DNA of 64,000 nucleotides from Hexactinellida sp. DTS-2022. Taxonomy: Eukaryota > Porifera > Hexactinellida. The translations under genes and the position numbers were made by a program. The notes beneath the pieces were generated by a model that was given only the letters and a program-made list of their open reading frames with translations, had not been told where the DNA came from and ran no database searches. Shown here in pieces: positions 11,127 to 21,180 of the stretch (its first letter is position 1; each line of letters begins with the position of its first letter). The stretch lies in NCBI GenBank assembly GCA_028753945.1, contig JAPNXP010000011.1:4960001-5024000 (forward strand), written 5' to 3'.

Positions 11127-11703
11127 TTATTATATTATTAGTTTGTATAACAACAGATGTGGCATAAAACTAGTGATTTAATCAAATTGTGTTCGCTATG
11201 TTTACTCTTCACATTCAATTAATATAATACACTCGGCAAGACAATACAACATGTGTAGTAACTCGATAGTCTGGTTGCCAGCTATTGTTTGTGCCCTAAG
11301 CCCGCTTTAACTCTACACACATGTCCGTAACAGGATCTGGCCGGGGTCCGACGGTCGCCCCGCCCCCCACCTGAATGGTACCCCCCAGAGAATATCCACT
11401 CACGCAGGCGGCACTCAATCGATTGTAATTTGTGTATGCGCTCACAATGCTTGTTTGATTGGCCAATTATGGAGTTATTTGTGTTGCGCGTAACCTATTG
11501 TAACATTGTAACTCGAGAGTATTGTATGCATGGAACAAAGCCCGTGTTTGCTCGCTGTGACGTCATAAATAGACAAGTTGCTTGCACTCTACTACTGCCG
11601 TTTTGCTGTTCCAATATTTATAATTATCTGTCAGCAAAACTCGCCTATAATTTATTCAAACCTATTCTGCAAGCCCTAACTGCATAGCAACAGGGTTAGT
11701 AGA
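11127..11703. other. ALG8-CAMSAP intergenic spacer
   Basis: 577 bp, AT-rich, with no recognised transposon. It presumably holds the CAMSAP promoter. The small frame at 11430-11687 has no recognisable features. Confidence 0.5.
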
Positions 11704-14352
11704 ATGGCATTCTCGCTCCGCAACCTTAGATTCCGCTGCGCCATCAGCTGGATCCAGTCCTTCTGCGATGACGTAGCATTTCCCTTCCCCCGTGAGGTCC
11801 TAGCGTACCCCTACACCGACCTGTACACGTTCACAATTCGAGGGGAGCTCGTTTGGTGGCTCACTAAGGGAGACCCCTATTTCTGCTTAATCTCGCACCT
11901 CCTCTCCGAGCCCACCAATCAGCTGACTTCCTTCGAAGCGGCCATACTCAGCATACCGGTCGGGGGGGCGGCAATAGACGCGATTCTATTAGCCAGTTCG
12001 GACCCGTTTGTGTTGGAGCAGCACCTGGCTCTGGTGGAGGGTATCATGGGGCTCTCTAGCAACCGCTCAGTGCCCTTGGAATGCGTAGCCAGACAGCTGG
12101 GAAAGCTGTCCGGCCAGCCTGAGCCTGTGGGGTCCATTGAGGAGGGACTCGTATCCTGGTTACGGCTGGTATGCGTCGCTCTTAGGAGGAGAGAGCACCT
12201 GGACAGGAACCTGGTACCGGAAGTGAATTCTCTGGACTCCTGTCTGTCCAACGGCTGCTTGCTGCTGCTGCTCATGCATTTCTACATTCCTCAGTGCATC
12301 CAGCTTAGCAACGGGAAGTTCCCGTCCAAGCCTGCCGACTCGCTCGGACTGGAAGACTCATTCCATAACGCCACTCTCGTAACCAACGCCTGCATGCAGA
12401 TACCCCCGCTGAGGTTCTGTCTCAGTCCCCAGGCGATCGTCCGCAGCGCCGATCCGCTCCTGCGCCCCTACGTCACCGTCAGTCTCGTGTCCCTCTTCCG
12501 GTGCCTCGAGCTGCCCGCGGACGGGGCTATTTATAGAACCCCCGCCCTCTACGGCGCGCTTATTGCCCAGGCGCCCTTCCCGTCCCGCCTAATGTCCTCT
12601 GCTAAATTCTACAGCATGGATTCGGTTGCCACGAGAGGGTTTGCTTCCACAGAGCTGATAACACCTTCCGCTGAGAATCTGCTTGCGTCACAGAATTCCA
12701 ATACGCCCGATGTGTATCCAAGGGAGGCTGCACCCCCCAGACCCCCCTCTCGGTTCCGCACTCCTGTCCGGACGATAAAGTCCCTCAGCACCCCGGAGCT
12801 CTCCCGCGCCGGTGCCGGCACAAGCAGCTCCGGTATATTGCGCGTCACGCAGGACCTCACAGAGAGCGGGGTTCTAAATATAGACACGAATAGAGGCGCC
12901 ATAAGCGGGGTTCTAAATATAGACACGAATATAGGCGCCATAAGTGGGGTTCTAAATATAGACACGAATAGAGGCGCCATAAGCGGGGTTCTAAATATAG
13001 ATACGAATAGAGGCGCCATAAGTGGGGACCATTCAGAGGTCCATTCTGAGGAGAGGGTCCCCCCCGCCCCCAGGGAAGCATGGTCCCCTCTGAAGCAACC
13101 GGAAATGCCAACGTCACTCTCCGGTCGTCAAGAAGAGGACAGTAGTAGTGACTCTAGCATTCCTAGCAGAGAAACGGTTGCTAGCCTAGAAACAGAACTT
13201 GAGCAGAAGAACGAAGAGGGAAATGAGGTCATTCGTCTGAACATATTTCCCGTCACTATGGAAACGTTTCCGCTAGATTCTACCTCTCAGCTGTTGAGAA
13301 TGGGCGCCATTAGTCTCACAGCTGACCAATCGAATGACGGAGACACAATTCCTAGAAGCGACCCGGTCAGAGATAAACTAGGCCAGCTGGCATTCTCATA
13401 TGTCCTGACCAATCAGGACATAGCCTTCGAAGAGTACATTTGTTCGCAGCTGAAAATAAGCTCGATAGAACAAATAAACGAAGTTATAAACAGCCGATCA
13501 TCAAATGAACAAACACAAAATGGAGAAATAATAGCCATCCCGATTAAAGAAACTGGTAACGAACTTACAGAACCACAAACCGATGACTTATGTTCCCAAA
13601 CAACGCACGAACCAATAGGAATGCGAGCAGATTCTCCGGCTATTCCTGAACAGCCAACAAAGCCACAAACTTTCTACACAACAGGCAACGATTCTCCCTT
13701 GGCAACCGAGAGAGCAAAAAATATGCTTAGAATGCTAGAAAACCGAAACACAGCAAGGCAGGTTGCTAAACAAACTGCTCACTCAGCAAAAACACAAATT
13801 CCACCAAAGCTGCATTCTCCTATTCCTACCACCGAACTGATTGCTCCGTCTATAAGTTCGCATTCCTTACAGTCCGACATTCCATCGCACCTAACCAGTA
13901 ACCCCGCACAGGCTACCCACCGTAAGCCGACTCGAGTTAGGAACAACAACGAAAGCTGTCCGCTCCCGGCCCCCAAACACAAGTCCAACAAACAGATTAT
14001 AAAGAACGCGCTTAGCGACGTGTGTCTGGCCGGGGGTCCCAACTGCGCCAAGAAACTAGAGATCCTCTCGAGTCTCTTGGAGAGCGGAGCCGACCACTTT
14101 CTGATTCTCTTCCGCGACATTATAGGCTGCAAGTTCCGCGGTCTGTACGCCTACAGTCCCGAGGCGGGCACAGCTGGGCGCATCGGGGGCGCGGGGCCGC
14201 GGGAGGTGACACAGGAAATGCTGGTCAAACTGTACAAGTACAATTCGGGCGCCAAAGAGTTCCAGGAGATCCCCGCGCGGCGCATCGCCTCCTCCACCGA
14301 CGCGTTCACAATCCAAGACTCCATATGGGTTGCTAAGAAGAAGCGGGCATAG
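11704..14352 (+). CDS. CAMSAP/Patronin microtubule minus-end-binding protein
   Basis: One uninterrupted 882-codon frame. The N-terminus resembles the CAMSAP CH region (LRFRCAISWIQSFCDDVAF, then LVWWLTKGDPYF). The C-terminal CKK domain at about residues 762-880 is clear: NKQIIKNALSDVCLAGG, DHFLILFRD and KLYKYNSGAKEF. CKK domains bind microtubule minus ends and stabilise non-centrosomal arrays. The centre is low-complexity and contains a four-copy 13-aa tandem repeat (residues 388-439). It is shorter than vertebrate CAMSAPs (about 1250-1600 aa). The lack of any intron in a metazoan gene this long is notable. Confidence 0.94.
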   Translation: MAFSLRNLRFRCAISWIQSFCDDVAFPFPREVLAYPYTDLYTFTIRGELVWWLTKGDPYFCLISHLLSEPTNQLTSFEAAILSIPVGGAAIDAILLASSDPFVLEQHLALVEGIMGLSSNRSVPLECVARQLGKLSGQPEPVGSIEEGLVSWLRLVCVALRRREHLDRNLVPEVNSLDSCLSNGCLLLLLMHFYIPQCIQLSNGKFPSKPADSLGLEDSFHNATLVTNACMQIPPLRFCLSPQAIVRSADPLLRPYVTVSLVSLFRCLELPADGAIYRTPALYGALIAQAPFPSRLMSSAKFYSMDSVATRGFASTELITPSAENLLASQNSNTPDVYPREAAPPRPPSRFRTPVRTIKSLSTPELSRAGAGTSSSGILRVTQDLTESGVLNIDTNRGAISGVLNIDTNIGAISGVLNIDTNRGAISGVLNIDTNRGAISGDHSEVHSEERVPPAPREAWSPLKQPEMPTSLSGRQEEDSSSDSSIPSRETVASLETELEQKNEEGNEVIRLNIFPVTMETFPLDSTSQLLRMGAISLTADQSNDGDTIPRSDPVRDKLGQLAFSYVLTNQDIAFEEYICSQLKISSIEQINEVINSRSSNEQTQNGEIIAIPIKETGNELTEPQTDDLCSQTTHEPIGMRADSPAIPEQPTKPQTFYTTGNDSPLATERAKNMLRMLENRNTARQVAKQTAHSAKTQIPPKLHSPIPTTELIAPSISSHSLQSDIPSHLTSNPAQATHRKPTRVRNNNESCPLPAPKHKSNKQIIKNALSDVCLAGGPNCAKKLEILSSLLESGADHFLILFRDIIGCKFRGLYAYSPEAGTAGRIGGAGPREVTQEMLVKLYKYNSGAKEFQEIPARRIASSTDAFTIQDSIWVAKKKRA
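12865..13020 (+). repeat. Four tandem 39 bp coding repeats inside CAMSAP
   Basis: Four in-frame copies encode SGVLNIDTNRGAI, the second copy having Ile for Arg. The DNA copies differ at only a few positions, so the expansion is recent. All reading frames stay open through the repeat, which produces antisense shadow ORFs. Confidence 0.95.
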
Positions 14353-14506
14353 CGGACTATGGACACAATGTTTATGTTGTTGTGAGTTTGTTATAAATCT
14401 ATTCTGAGCTATTGTAAACAGCCCATAACGGCAAACTGACTTTAGTTATTATTAGCAACCTAACTGTGACTAGTTCAAATTCCAATCTTTAACATTCCAA
14501 CACTAC

Positions 14507-15563
14507 ATGGCAACCGCTCAGCCCCCTTCTACGAAGCGTCACATTTCGCAGGAGCAACGCGACCTCCCGGACCCCTCCGAGGCGGACGCAGCTCTCAAAA
14601 AGCAGAAACTGGACCCTGTGCCCGCGGAGGTGCAACCGGACAGCACCGAGCCCCGGGATCCGGTCGGCAGCAGCGACGACAGCGACATTAGCGAGGTGGA
14701 CCTGGAGGACGCCTCCGAAGGGGACTCCGACGATCTGGACGCGGGAGGGAAGCCCCGCGGCCTCCCCGACGGAGACGAGTTCGACGAGAGTCACTCCGGA
14801 GACCCCGTCGAGGTAATACCTGTAGTTATAGTGTCCTTATAGCGAAGTGCTTAGTAGTGGTATCGTATAGGGAACTCTCGTTATAACGAAGTACCTGTAA
14901 TCCCTTTGTTATATCTGGATATCCGTTATATGTTGATAATAATTAGTGCATATTGTGCTCTGGGGGAAATATCCATGTTATTATAAGCAGTTATTTCCTT
15001 ATAACGTGAGTTCACTGTATGTATGACTATAGTTCCATTGCTGTATGCCTGTGTGTGTGTAGGGAGACGATGACGACACGGACGGAGACGGGGAGGTGAC
15101 GGGGGACGACTCGGATGAGGAGCTCCCGATAATCGAGGGGACCGAAGTGGAGCTGGTACAGACTGCCCCCGAGCCCCCCCTGGACGGGGCCAGCGACGGC
15201 GGCTGCTACCTGCTGAGGGGCAAGGGGGGCCGCGTCCTAAAGCTGGCGATTAGCGAGAACGCGATCTCCGAGATACACACGGAGTGTCTGGAGCTGTTCG
15301 ATTCGGGGCGTCTGCCCAGGATCCACGCCAGCGACCTGGAGGTCATAAGCGACTCCGCGGCCGAACTTACTGTACACGCGGGGACCGTTAGTGTGAGCGC
15401 GAGTTATCCGGTGAAGCAGTACTCTGCCACGGAAGTGGAGGCACTGGCTAGCAGCGATCAGCTCGAGACGCACCTGCTCGCGAGGGAGAAGGACTGGTGC
15501 GTGATAGAAGTCGCCGGATACGACATTCTGTTCGGTTCCAAGGACCTCATGCCGGAGGACTGA
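14507..15563 (+). CDS. Unrecognised acidic, probably nuclear protein
   Basis: Two exons, 14507-14812 and 15063-15563, joined in phase 0 (268 aa). The N-terminal third is Asp/Glu/Ser-rich (SSDDSDISEVDLEDASEGDS) after a short basic stretch (KKQKL) that could act as a nuclear signal. The C-terminal half looks folded (GGCYLLRGKGGRVLKLAI near the start, YDILFGSKDLMPED at the end). No family was recognised. It is on the same strand as CAMSAP, 154 bp downstream of its stop. The intron holds a MITE of family B. Codon use matches the conserved neighbours, so it is likely a real gene. Confidence 0.75.
14868..15017. mobile_element. MITE family B copy
   Basis: GAACTCTCGTTATAACGAAG at the left end and ATAACGTGAGTTCACTG at the right end, inside the intron of the acidic-protein gene. 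Confidence 0.75.
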
Positions 15564-15888
15564 CCGGGGATTAATTATATCTAGCTCTGATACTGTAGTT
15601 GTTCCGCAACTGATTGTTAGCAGTCTTCGAAGTAATAAACCTTCCTCCATGCCATGCCATTCTATCATATATAATGCCATGTCAGCTATGCTTTGCTATC
15701 TAATGCATACTATGCCAGCCATGCATATTATATCATAAGCTATTATATGCTATACCATGTTATGCAACTTATATGCTATATAACTAACTGCATATAATAC
15801 TCGTATTACAGCATAGCATTATAGTAATTAGTAACTAGTGATTAGTAGTTATTAGCACGTAGCACGTAGCCTAGTCTGTTAAGTAGCA
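15564..15888. other. Spacer before TFG, rich in ATGC/TATA steps
   Basis: 325 bp with an AATAAA at about 15634 that could be the poly(A) signal of the upstream gene. Imperfect repetition of TATGC-like words follows (about 15650-15790). No gene was seen. Confidence 0.5.
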
Positions 15889-17365
15889 ATGAGCTCCGAC
15901 GGCGACCTCTTCAATCAGCTGATCCAGAATCCGTTCCCGACTAACCAACAGACCCACGGCCAGTACCAGGGCCTGCAGGCCCTCACCTCTGCCCCTAGCA
16001 ACGCCCTGGCGCAGGGGAATGTGCTGCTAAAGATAGCCTGTGGGAACGAGATCCGGTGCAGGTAGGTTCTGACTTCCCATCGAATTCCAATGCGCCATCC
16101 TGTTGCTAGGTCTGTCTCTGAGGACTATGGATGGGAAGACCTGCAGTACATGGTGCAGCAGATGTTTGCCGGTCAGATATCGCCGCGGGACCCGATGACC
16201 CTCCGGTTCCGGGACCCCCAGGGGGACTGGGTCACCATGGGGGGCGAGGACGAATTCAACCTCGCCAAACAGCTGACCCCCAAGCTACACATATCCGTGT
16301 CTCAAAAGGGGACCGATAAGGGCATAACGGACATGCCACAGGTAACCAGGCTACGGGCTGGGCAATAGGAATGTGATATGTGCTGTTTAGCTGCGGAGTG
16401 AGTTGGTGCGACTGCGGGACGAGATAAACAGAATCCTGGAACAGATCCCCTGTCCCTCTCTTCTGGCCCTGCCCCCGGAGCCCCCTCTCCCCCCCGCGGC
16501 CCCGGAGCCAAAGGAGCCGGACCCCCCGACAGTACCCTCTGTGTTGGGTGAGTTATAGCCAGGGTATATACAGGCATTTGTAATACGCTCCTAATTCTGG
16601 TCTGATCCTATTTCCATACGTATAATCATAAATTAATGTTACGGTATAGGAGAGGATTCCTAATTTTTGCGCTCCTAAATTATAATTTCCAAATATCATA
16701 CTCAAAGGAGCGTCTCGGCTCCTGGTTGCTAGGTAGCGTGTTAGGAATGTGTCCCCAGATGTGAAGGAGGACCCCCAGCCTCGCACGGTCTCGCCCCACG
16801 CGAGCGCGGCGCCCCAGGAGCGGACCGGTCAGTACAGCAACCTGGGCCAGCTGCCCACGGCCATCCTGCCTAACCCTTCCCAGCCCTACGCGGCCGAGAA
16901 GAGTGCCCCTGTCCGGATGTACCAGCCCCCCGTCTCCGCGGCCCCCGCCCTCCCGACCGCGCCCTCCCTCGGGTCCGCGAGCGCGCTGTTCCACGCACAG
17001 CAGAATCCAGCCTTCCCAGGTAAGAGCATCTATTCTGCTCACAACTTGACTGTATTTATACTTTTCTACTCAGAATATATATACACAGTTTACAACAGGG
17101 AATTAGTTTTATATTTTTACACTAAAATTTTTATATTGTTGGCTACCTAATACTACTACTTGATTTGTGTAATATATATTCGTATAATGTAGGTTTATAC
17201 TGTAGTCTGTACGTATATGATACACTAGGTATTACTTTATGTTCCCCCTTAGTGCCCCCCCCCACCGGGGCGCCGTACCCCCCTCAGGCCTACGTGCAGC
17301 CACAGACGCACCCCGCCCCCTACAACCAGTTCTACTCGCACCCGGTGCTCTACAGACCCAACTAG
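15889..17365 (+). CDS. TFG: TFG-like protein (PB1 domain, ER exit-site factor)
   Basis: Five exons: 15889-16061, 16110-16341, 16391-16547, 16759-17019 and 17253-17365. They total 936 nt and encode 311 aa. A PB1 domain covers about residues 43-135 (VLLKIACGNEIRC, then MTLRFRDPQGDWVTMGGEDEF). A short coiled coil matching TFG follows (LRSELVRLRDEINRILEQI). The rest is Pro/Ala/Gln/Tyr-rich and ends in QFYSHPVLYRPN. TFG oligomerises at ER exit sites and organises COPII carriers. The conserved coiled coil directly after PB1 separates it from other PB1 proteins. The third intron contains repeat family I. Confidence 0.88.
16566..16733. mobile_element. Repeat family I copy in TFG intron 3
   Basis: TTGTAATACGCTCCTAATTC, ATGTTACGGTATAGGAGAGG and GCTCCTAAATTAT match the other copies. 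Confidence 0.75.
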
Positions 17366-17426
17366 CGGATTATAGTTGTAGGATACGAATGTTTGTTCAA
17401 ATTATATGATCCCTAGTCCAGTGTAC

Positions 17427-17590
17427 GCAGGGTATTATACAGGAGTAGGATTAACGCTCCTAACTGTCCTAAGGTCACTAGATTAATATTTTGTGCGCCT
17501 AAAAGGTTAGTTTTTTATTACTCTATGGGGACTTTTGGCAGTTTTCGCGCTCCTAAACGCAAACATATCCCAATTTATACCTGGATATAA
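17427..17590. mobile_element. Repeat family I, diverged copy
   Basis: Shares the GCTCCTAAC... and TTTTCGCGCTCCTAAACG words of family I, with more divergence than the intronic copies. It lies between TFG and SUPT3H. Confidence 0.55.
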
Positions 17591-17662
17591 TCCTGTGTCA
17601 TGCTACGTCAGTTTATTGACATTGTATGCAATGGTAGCGTAGCAACCAGTTGGTGCATAGGA

Positions 17663-19091
17663 ATGGAGAGTGTCTCCTTCCAGCCTGAGATCCTGAGTAT
17701 GATGCACGCGTGCGGAGACGCGCGTCATCCGAACCGGGCCGCCGCGGGGCTCGTGGAGGCCATCATACAGACCGGTGCGACCCGCGTGTGCCGGCATGCG
17801 GTCTCGCTCTCCCGCGGGGAGGACCGGCTCCTGGAGGCTCTGCTGTTCATGATGCGCGGTGACCTGCCCAGACTGGGGCACGTCACGCGCAACGTGTCCT
17901 ACAAGAAGCTGGCTAAGCAAATGCAGCGAGCTGCAGCGGAGGAGGCACCCGAGGACCCCCTCCTGGCCTGCTGTCCGCCCCCCAGGGGCCCGCCCGCCCT
18001 GGCCTTCCTGGACCCGATTGGGGGCGACGCGAGACTCGACTTCCTGTCTCTCCTGGAGGAGCAGACGGGGGACACCCTCAGCAGGGAGAGGCGAGTGTCT
18101 TAGTTAACTGTAGTTATAGGCACAATCCTAGTATTCACATACAGTTGAAACCGGTTTTTCTAACCAATTCTTGCATGAAATAAAGTAAGAAAAATCCGAT
18201 AGTTTAGAATAAATAGTTAATTACAATAAATAGTTAGTTAGAACCCCGGTTTCGCCTGTACTAGCTATCTGATCACTACAGAGCCTATACCAGTATCCCT
18301 ATGCCCTTATTATAGCCCCTCTGTAGATACGAGCGCTACGAGCTGCTCACGCGTAGCATGGATCGACAGCAGTATCTGGAGTTCACAGAGTGCCGCGGCG
18401 CTAACTTCACGCAGCGGCCCGGCAAGCTCCGCGAGTGGCTCTCCCTCCCCGAGGAGCGGGCCTCCCCGCGGCTCCTGGAGCTCCTGGGGTTCCTCTGCTA
18501 CGAGGCGGTGCGACGGCTGGTCGAGACCGGACTCAGGGCCCGCGAGGCCGGCATGTCTCTCTCCGTGACCGCGCCGCTGCAGCCCGCCGACCTCACTCAG
18601 GAGACAGGTTAGTGTCACTCCGCCTTACCCGTATCCAGTGTGTTATAGCCGTTGTAAACACACTCTTTATCCTGGTGTGATACAATCCCATACACTTATA
18701 TCACAAATTAATGTTACGGTATAGGAGAAGATTCCAAATTTAAGTAAATTTTTCCTAAAATCATGCTCCCATAAGAGCGTCTCGTGCTCCTGGTTAATTC
18801 CTTACTGTTACCCTAGGCGCCGCCGTGACGTCACGCGGGCCCAAGCGGCCCCCTGGCCCGGAGCAGGACGCGCTCCCCCCTCTGGTCTCCTCTCCGCTCA
18901 CCTCGCTGCGCGCCGGCCGACACAAGCGGCGCGCCCCGCCCCCGGGCCCCCTGCACCCCCTCAGGCCCCCCCTGCTCCCCTCGCACCTCCGGGAGGCGCA
19001 CCGGCGTCTCTGCCGCCCCAGGGCCCCAGGCCAGCTGTTCGGGGGCCGGGCCGACTCGCGGCTCCGGCGGGCACAGCGACTGTTCTTCTGA
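17663..19091 (+). CDS. SUPT3H: SUPT3H/Spt3-like SAGA subunit
   Basis: Three exons: 17663-18090, 18327-18607 and 18817-19091 (327 aa). The N-terminus is a histone fold of the Spt3 type (FQPEILSMMHACGDARHP, LLEALLFMMRGDLPRLGH). The second exon matches the Spt3 C-terminal region (MDRQQYLEFTECR, LREWLSL, LLELLGFLCYEAV). SUPT3H is part of SAGA and helps deliver TBP to promoters. The first intron must use a GC donor (AG|GCGAGT): only this keeps phase and gives RERYERYELLTRSMD. An upstream in-frame ATG at 17600 would add 21 residues, but 17663 fits the family better. Introns hold MITEs E and I. The last exon is very Pro/Arg-rich and poorly conserved. Confidence 0.88.
18142..18258. mobile_element. 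MITE family E (TIR CAGTTGAAACCGGTTTTTCTAACC)
   Basis: Left end CAGTTGAAACCGGTTTTTC and right end GTTAGAACCCCGGTTTCGCCTG, TA-flanked, in SUPT3H intron 1. Confidence 0.8.
18635..18808. mobile_element. Repeat family I copy in SUPT3H intron 2
   Basis: Contains ATGTTACGGTATAGGAGAAG, ATCATGCTCCCATAAGAGCG and GCTCCTGGTTAATTCC, shared with family I. Confidence 0.75.
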
Positions 19092-19113
19092 GTTATTTGC
19101 TTATTTATACATA

Positions 19114-19261
19114 CAGTGAAACCGGGTTTCTAACCATTCCTTTTCAGATAAAATAATAAGAAAAAAGCGATAGTTAGAAAAACTGATAAAAATACTAGTT
19201 GAGTTGAAATTTCTTATAAAAAGATTGTATCTCTAATAGTTAGAATAAACAGGTTTTACTG
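19114..19261. mobile_element. MITE family E copy between SUPT3H and CHID1
   Basis: CAGTGAAACCGGGTTTCTAACC at the left end, GTTAGAATAAACAGGTTTTACTG at the right, TA-flanked. It fills most of the 192 bp between the two coding regions and ends 22 bp before the CHID1 start codon. Confidence 0.85.
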
Positions 19262-19283
19262 TACCCTAGCATTCCATTGCACC

Positions 19284-20495
19284 ATGCCGTCGCTAGGCTG
19301 TCTACTCGCCCTGCTATTAATCCTCTCCCTCTCGCCCTATGCCCGCGGCACTCTCTCCCGCGCCGACAGAAAGAGACCCCTCCCCAAGGACACCTGCACC
19401 CCCGGGGACCCGCTCTGCGACAGGGCCGCCGAGCTGCCCCCCACCCTGGATGCAACTGTGGTGGAAAGGAATTTAGTTAGCGAGCAGGTCACCTACTCCG
19501 ACATATTGCGCAACCACAAAACGTACTCTCAGACATACGCGCGCACCCGCTTCGTATCCATGGCGACCACGCTGGCATTCGTGACCCCCTGGAACCCTCG
19601 CGGCTACGAATTGGCGCTCACTTTCTCGCGGAAATTCACACACGTGAGTCCGGTCTGGTTCCAGGTGTCTGCCTCGGGGGAAATAGCCGGCACTCAGGAC
19701 GTGAGGGAGAAGTGGCTCCGGCGCCTGGGCAGGGGGAACCCGGACCTGCTGGTGGTACCCAGGTTCCTGTTTGAGAACTGGACACCAGAGGAATTCGCGG
19801 CTTTCTTCGCCTCCGCGGACCGGATGTCGCGGCTCGCCGGAGACATAACCGGACTCCTGGCGAAGTACCGGTTACACGGGGCCGTCCTGGAGATCTGGAA
19901 GCAGATGCCGGCATCGGAGTTCCGCGGTTTCGCTGCTTTCCTGCGGCTCCTGTCGACTCAGTTCCAACAGCTCGGTCTCTACCTCAGTCTGGTGGTCCCC
20001 CCCACCCACCCGGACCCCGAGGCACGGGACGAGACCCCCTATAACGCCTCCCACTTCCTAGAGACCGGGCCCCTGCTGGACTCAGTGCTGCTCATGGCGT
20101 ACGACTACCCCTTCCTGGTGCAGCGACCCGGACCCTCCGCCCCCCTCCCCTGGATAGAGGGCTGCGTCGCGGCGCTCTCCCCCAACTACGAGCTCCGACA
20201 CAAGATCCTGTTGGGCACCAACCTGTACGGATACGAGTTCTCGCGTCAGGGCCCCATGGCCCTAGCAGGCGACACATACCTGGAGCGACTGAGACAGCTA
20301 AAGCCGGGGCTCCAGTGGAACGAGCAGTCCGGCGAGCACATCATACAGATAGAGACCCCCACGGACCCGCGTATGATTGTGTACCCCACCCTCTACAGTC
20401 TGCAGGCACGCATAGGGCTGGCACAACGGCTGTCAGTGGGCATAGCGCTCTGGGAGCTGGGACAGGGACTGGACTACTTCTGCGATCTGTTATAG
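19284..20495 (+). CDS. CHID1: Chitinase domain-containing protein 1 (CHID1/SI-CLP)
   Basis: Single exon, 403 aa, near the vertebrate length of about 393. It begins with a signal peptide (LLALLLILSLSPYARG) followed by TLSRADRKR. Then comes a GH18-like barrel: LAFVTPWNPRGYEL, VSPVWFQV, the barrel strand LHGAVLEIWKQM, LLMAYDYPF, KILLGTNLYGYEF, and the terminal IALWELGQGLDYF. The GH18 DxxDxDxE catalytic signature is not seen at the strand reading GAVLEIWKQM. This fits the family, whose members bind saccharides or LPS without clear chitinase activity and reside in the secretory pathway or lysosome. Its stop is only 48 bp before RPL30. Confidence 0.95.
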   Translation: MPSLGCLLALLLILSLSPYARGTLSRADRKRPLPKDTCTPGDPLCDRAAELPPTLDATVVERNLVSEQVTYSDILRNHKTYSQTYARTRFVSMATTLAFVTPWNPRGYELALTFSRKFTHVSPVWFQVSASGEIAGTQDVREKWLRRLGRGNPDLLVVPRFLFENWTPEEFAAFFASADRMSRLAGDITGLLAKYRLHGAVLEIWKQMPASEFRGFAAFLRLLSTQFQQLGLYLSLVVPPTHPDPEARDETPYNASHFLETGPLLDSVLLMAYDYPFLVQRPGPSAPLPWIEGCVAALSPNYELRHKILLGTNLYGYEFSRQGPMALAGDTYLERLRQLKPGLQWNEQSGEHIIQIETPTDPRMIVYPTLYSLQARIGLAQRLSVGIALWELGQGLDYFCDLL

Positions 20496-20543
20496 GTACC
20501 CATTCTTATCTGTGTTAATTATACCCTAGCTAGCTATACACCA

Positions 20544-20894
20544 ATGGCCACTAAGAGTTCTAAGAAGGCTATGGAGTCCATAAACACGCGTCTCCGTCTT
20601 GTCATGAAGAGCGGGAAGTGCGTGCTGGGATACAAACAGAGTCTGCGGTCCCTGCGGAACGGGAAGAGCAAGCTGGTCATTATCAGCGACAACACGCCGC
20701 CCCTCCGCAAGAGCGAGGTGGAGTACTACGCCATGCTCGCCAAGACCGGCGTGCACCCATATCTGGGCACCAATAACGACCTGGGGACCGCATGCGGGAA
20801 GTACTTCCGAGTGTCCATGCTGTCCATCATAGACCCGGGGGACTCGGATATCATTAGACAGGAGCCAGCCCCTGGCGTGGAGCCGGAGAAGTAG
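20544..20894 (+). CDS. RPL30: 60S ribosomal protein L30 (eL30)
   Basis: Single exon, 116 aa, the usual eL30 length. Diagnostic stretches are [59 protein letters not shown] and the [17 protein letters not shown] end. eL30 is a large-subunit protein with a kink-turn RNA-binding fold, and in other species it can repress its own mRNA. Ribosomal protein genes usually contain introns in animals and this one has none in the coding part. It lies 48 bp after CHID1 and 286 bp before CUL5, same strand. Confidence 0.98.
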   Translation: MATKSSKKAMESINTRLRLVMKSGKCVLGYKQSLRSLRNGKSKLVIISDNTPPLRKSEVEYYAMLAKTGVHPYLGTNNDLGTACGKYFRVSMLSIIDPGDSDIIRQEPAPGVEPEK

Positions 20895-20947
20895 AGTAGG
20901 ACCAGGGATTGGTTGTAGAATGTATTTGCATTAACTCTCTAGATATA

Positions 20948-21132
20948 CAGTAGAACCTCGTTAGTAGGAACACGGTTAATACGAATTTCCGGATAAGACG
21001 AACAAACAGTTCCACAAAATCAGGTCCCTACAATGGCTATTGAATGGGTATTACTCCGGTTAATACGAACTCCGGATAAAGCGAATACAATTTTTACCGT
21101 CCGTTGGTATTCGTATTAACGAGGTTCCACTT
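20948..21132. mobile_element. MITE family A copy between RPL30 and CUL5
   Basis: CAGTAGAACCTCGTTAGTAGG at the left end and TATTAACGAGGTTCCACTTA at the right. It fills most of the RPL30-CUL5 spacer, leaving about 50 bp on each side. Confidence 0.8.
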
Positions 21133-21180
21133 ACTTGATATGCTTAGTAACATTCCATTTGTGCTGTCCGGTTGCTAGCT

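Noticed and set aside
12609..13117. Repetitive minus-strand frames opposite CAMSAP
   Set aside because: Shadows of the 39 bp coding repeat, which is open in several frames because its length is a multiple of three.
14056..14366. Several frames overlapping the CAMSAP 3' end
   Set aside because: The CKK domain frame is clearly the coding one; the others are GC-rich shadows.
17600..17662. Upstream in-frame start for SUPT3H
   Set aside because: It would add 21 residues with no family similarity next to a repeat. The ATG at 17663 directly precedes the conserved histone-fold start.
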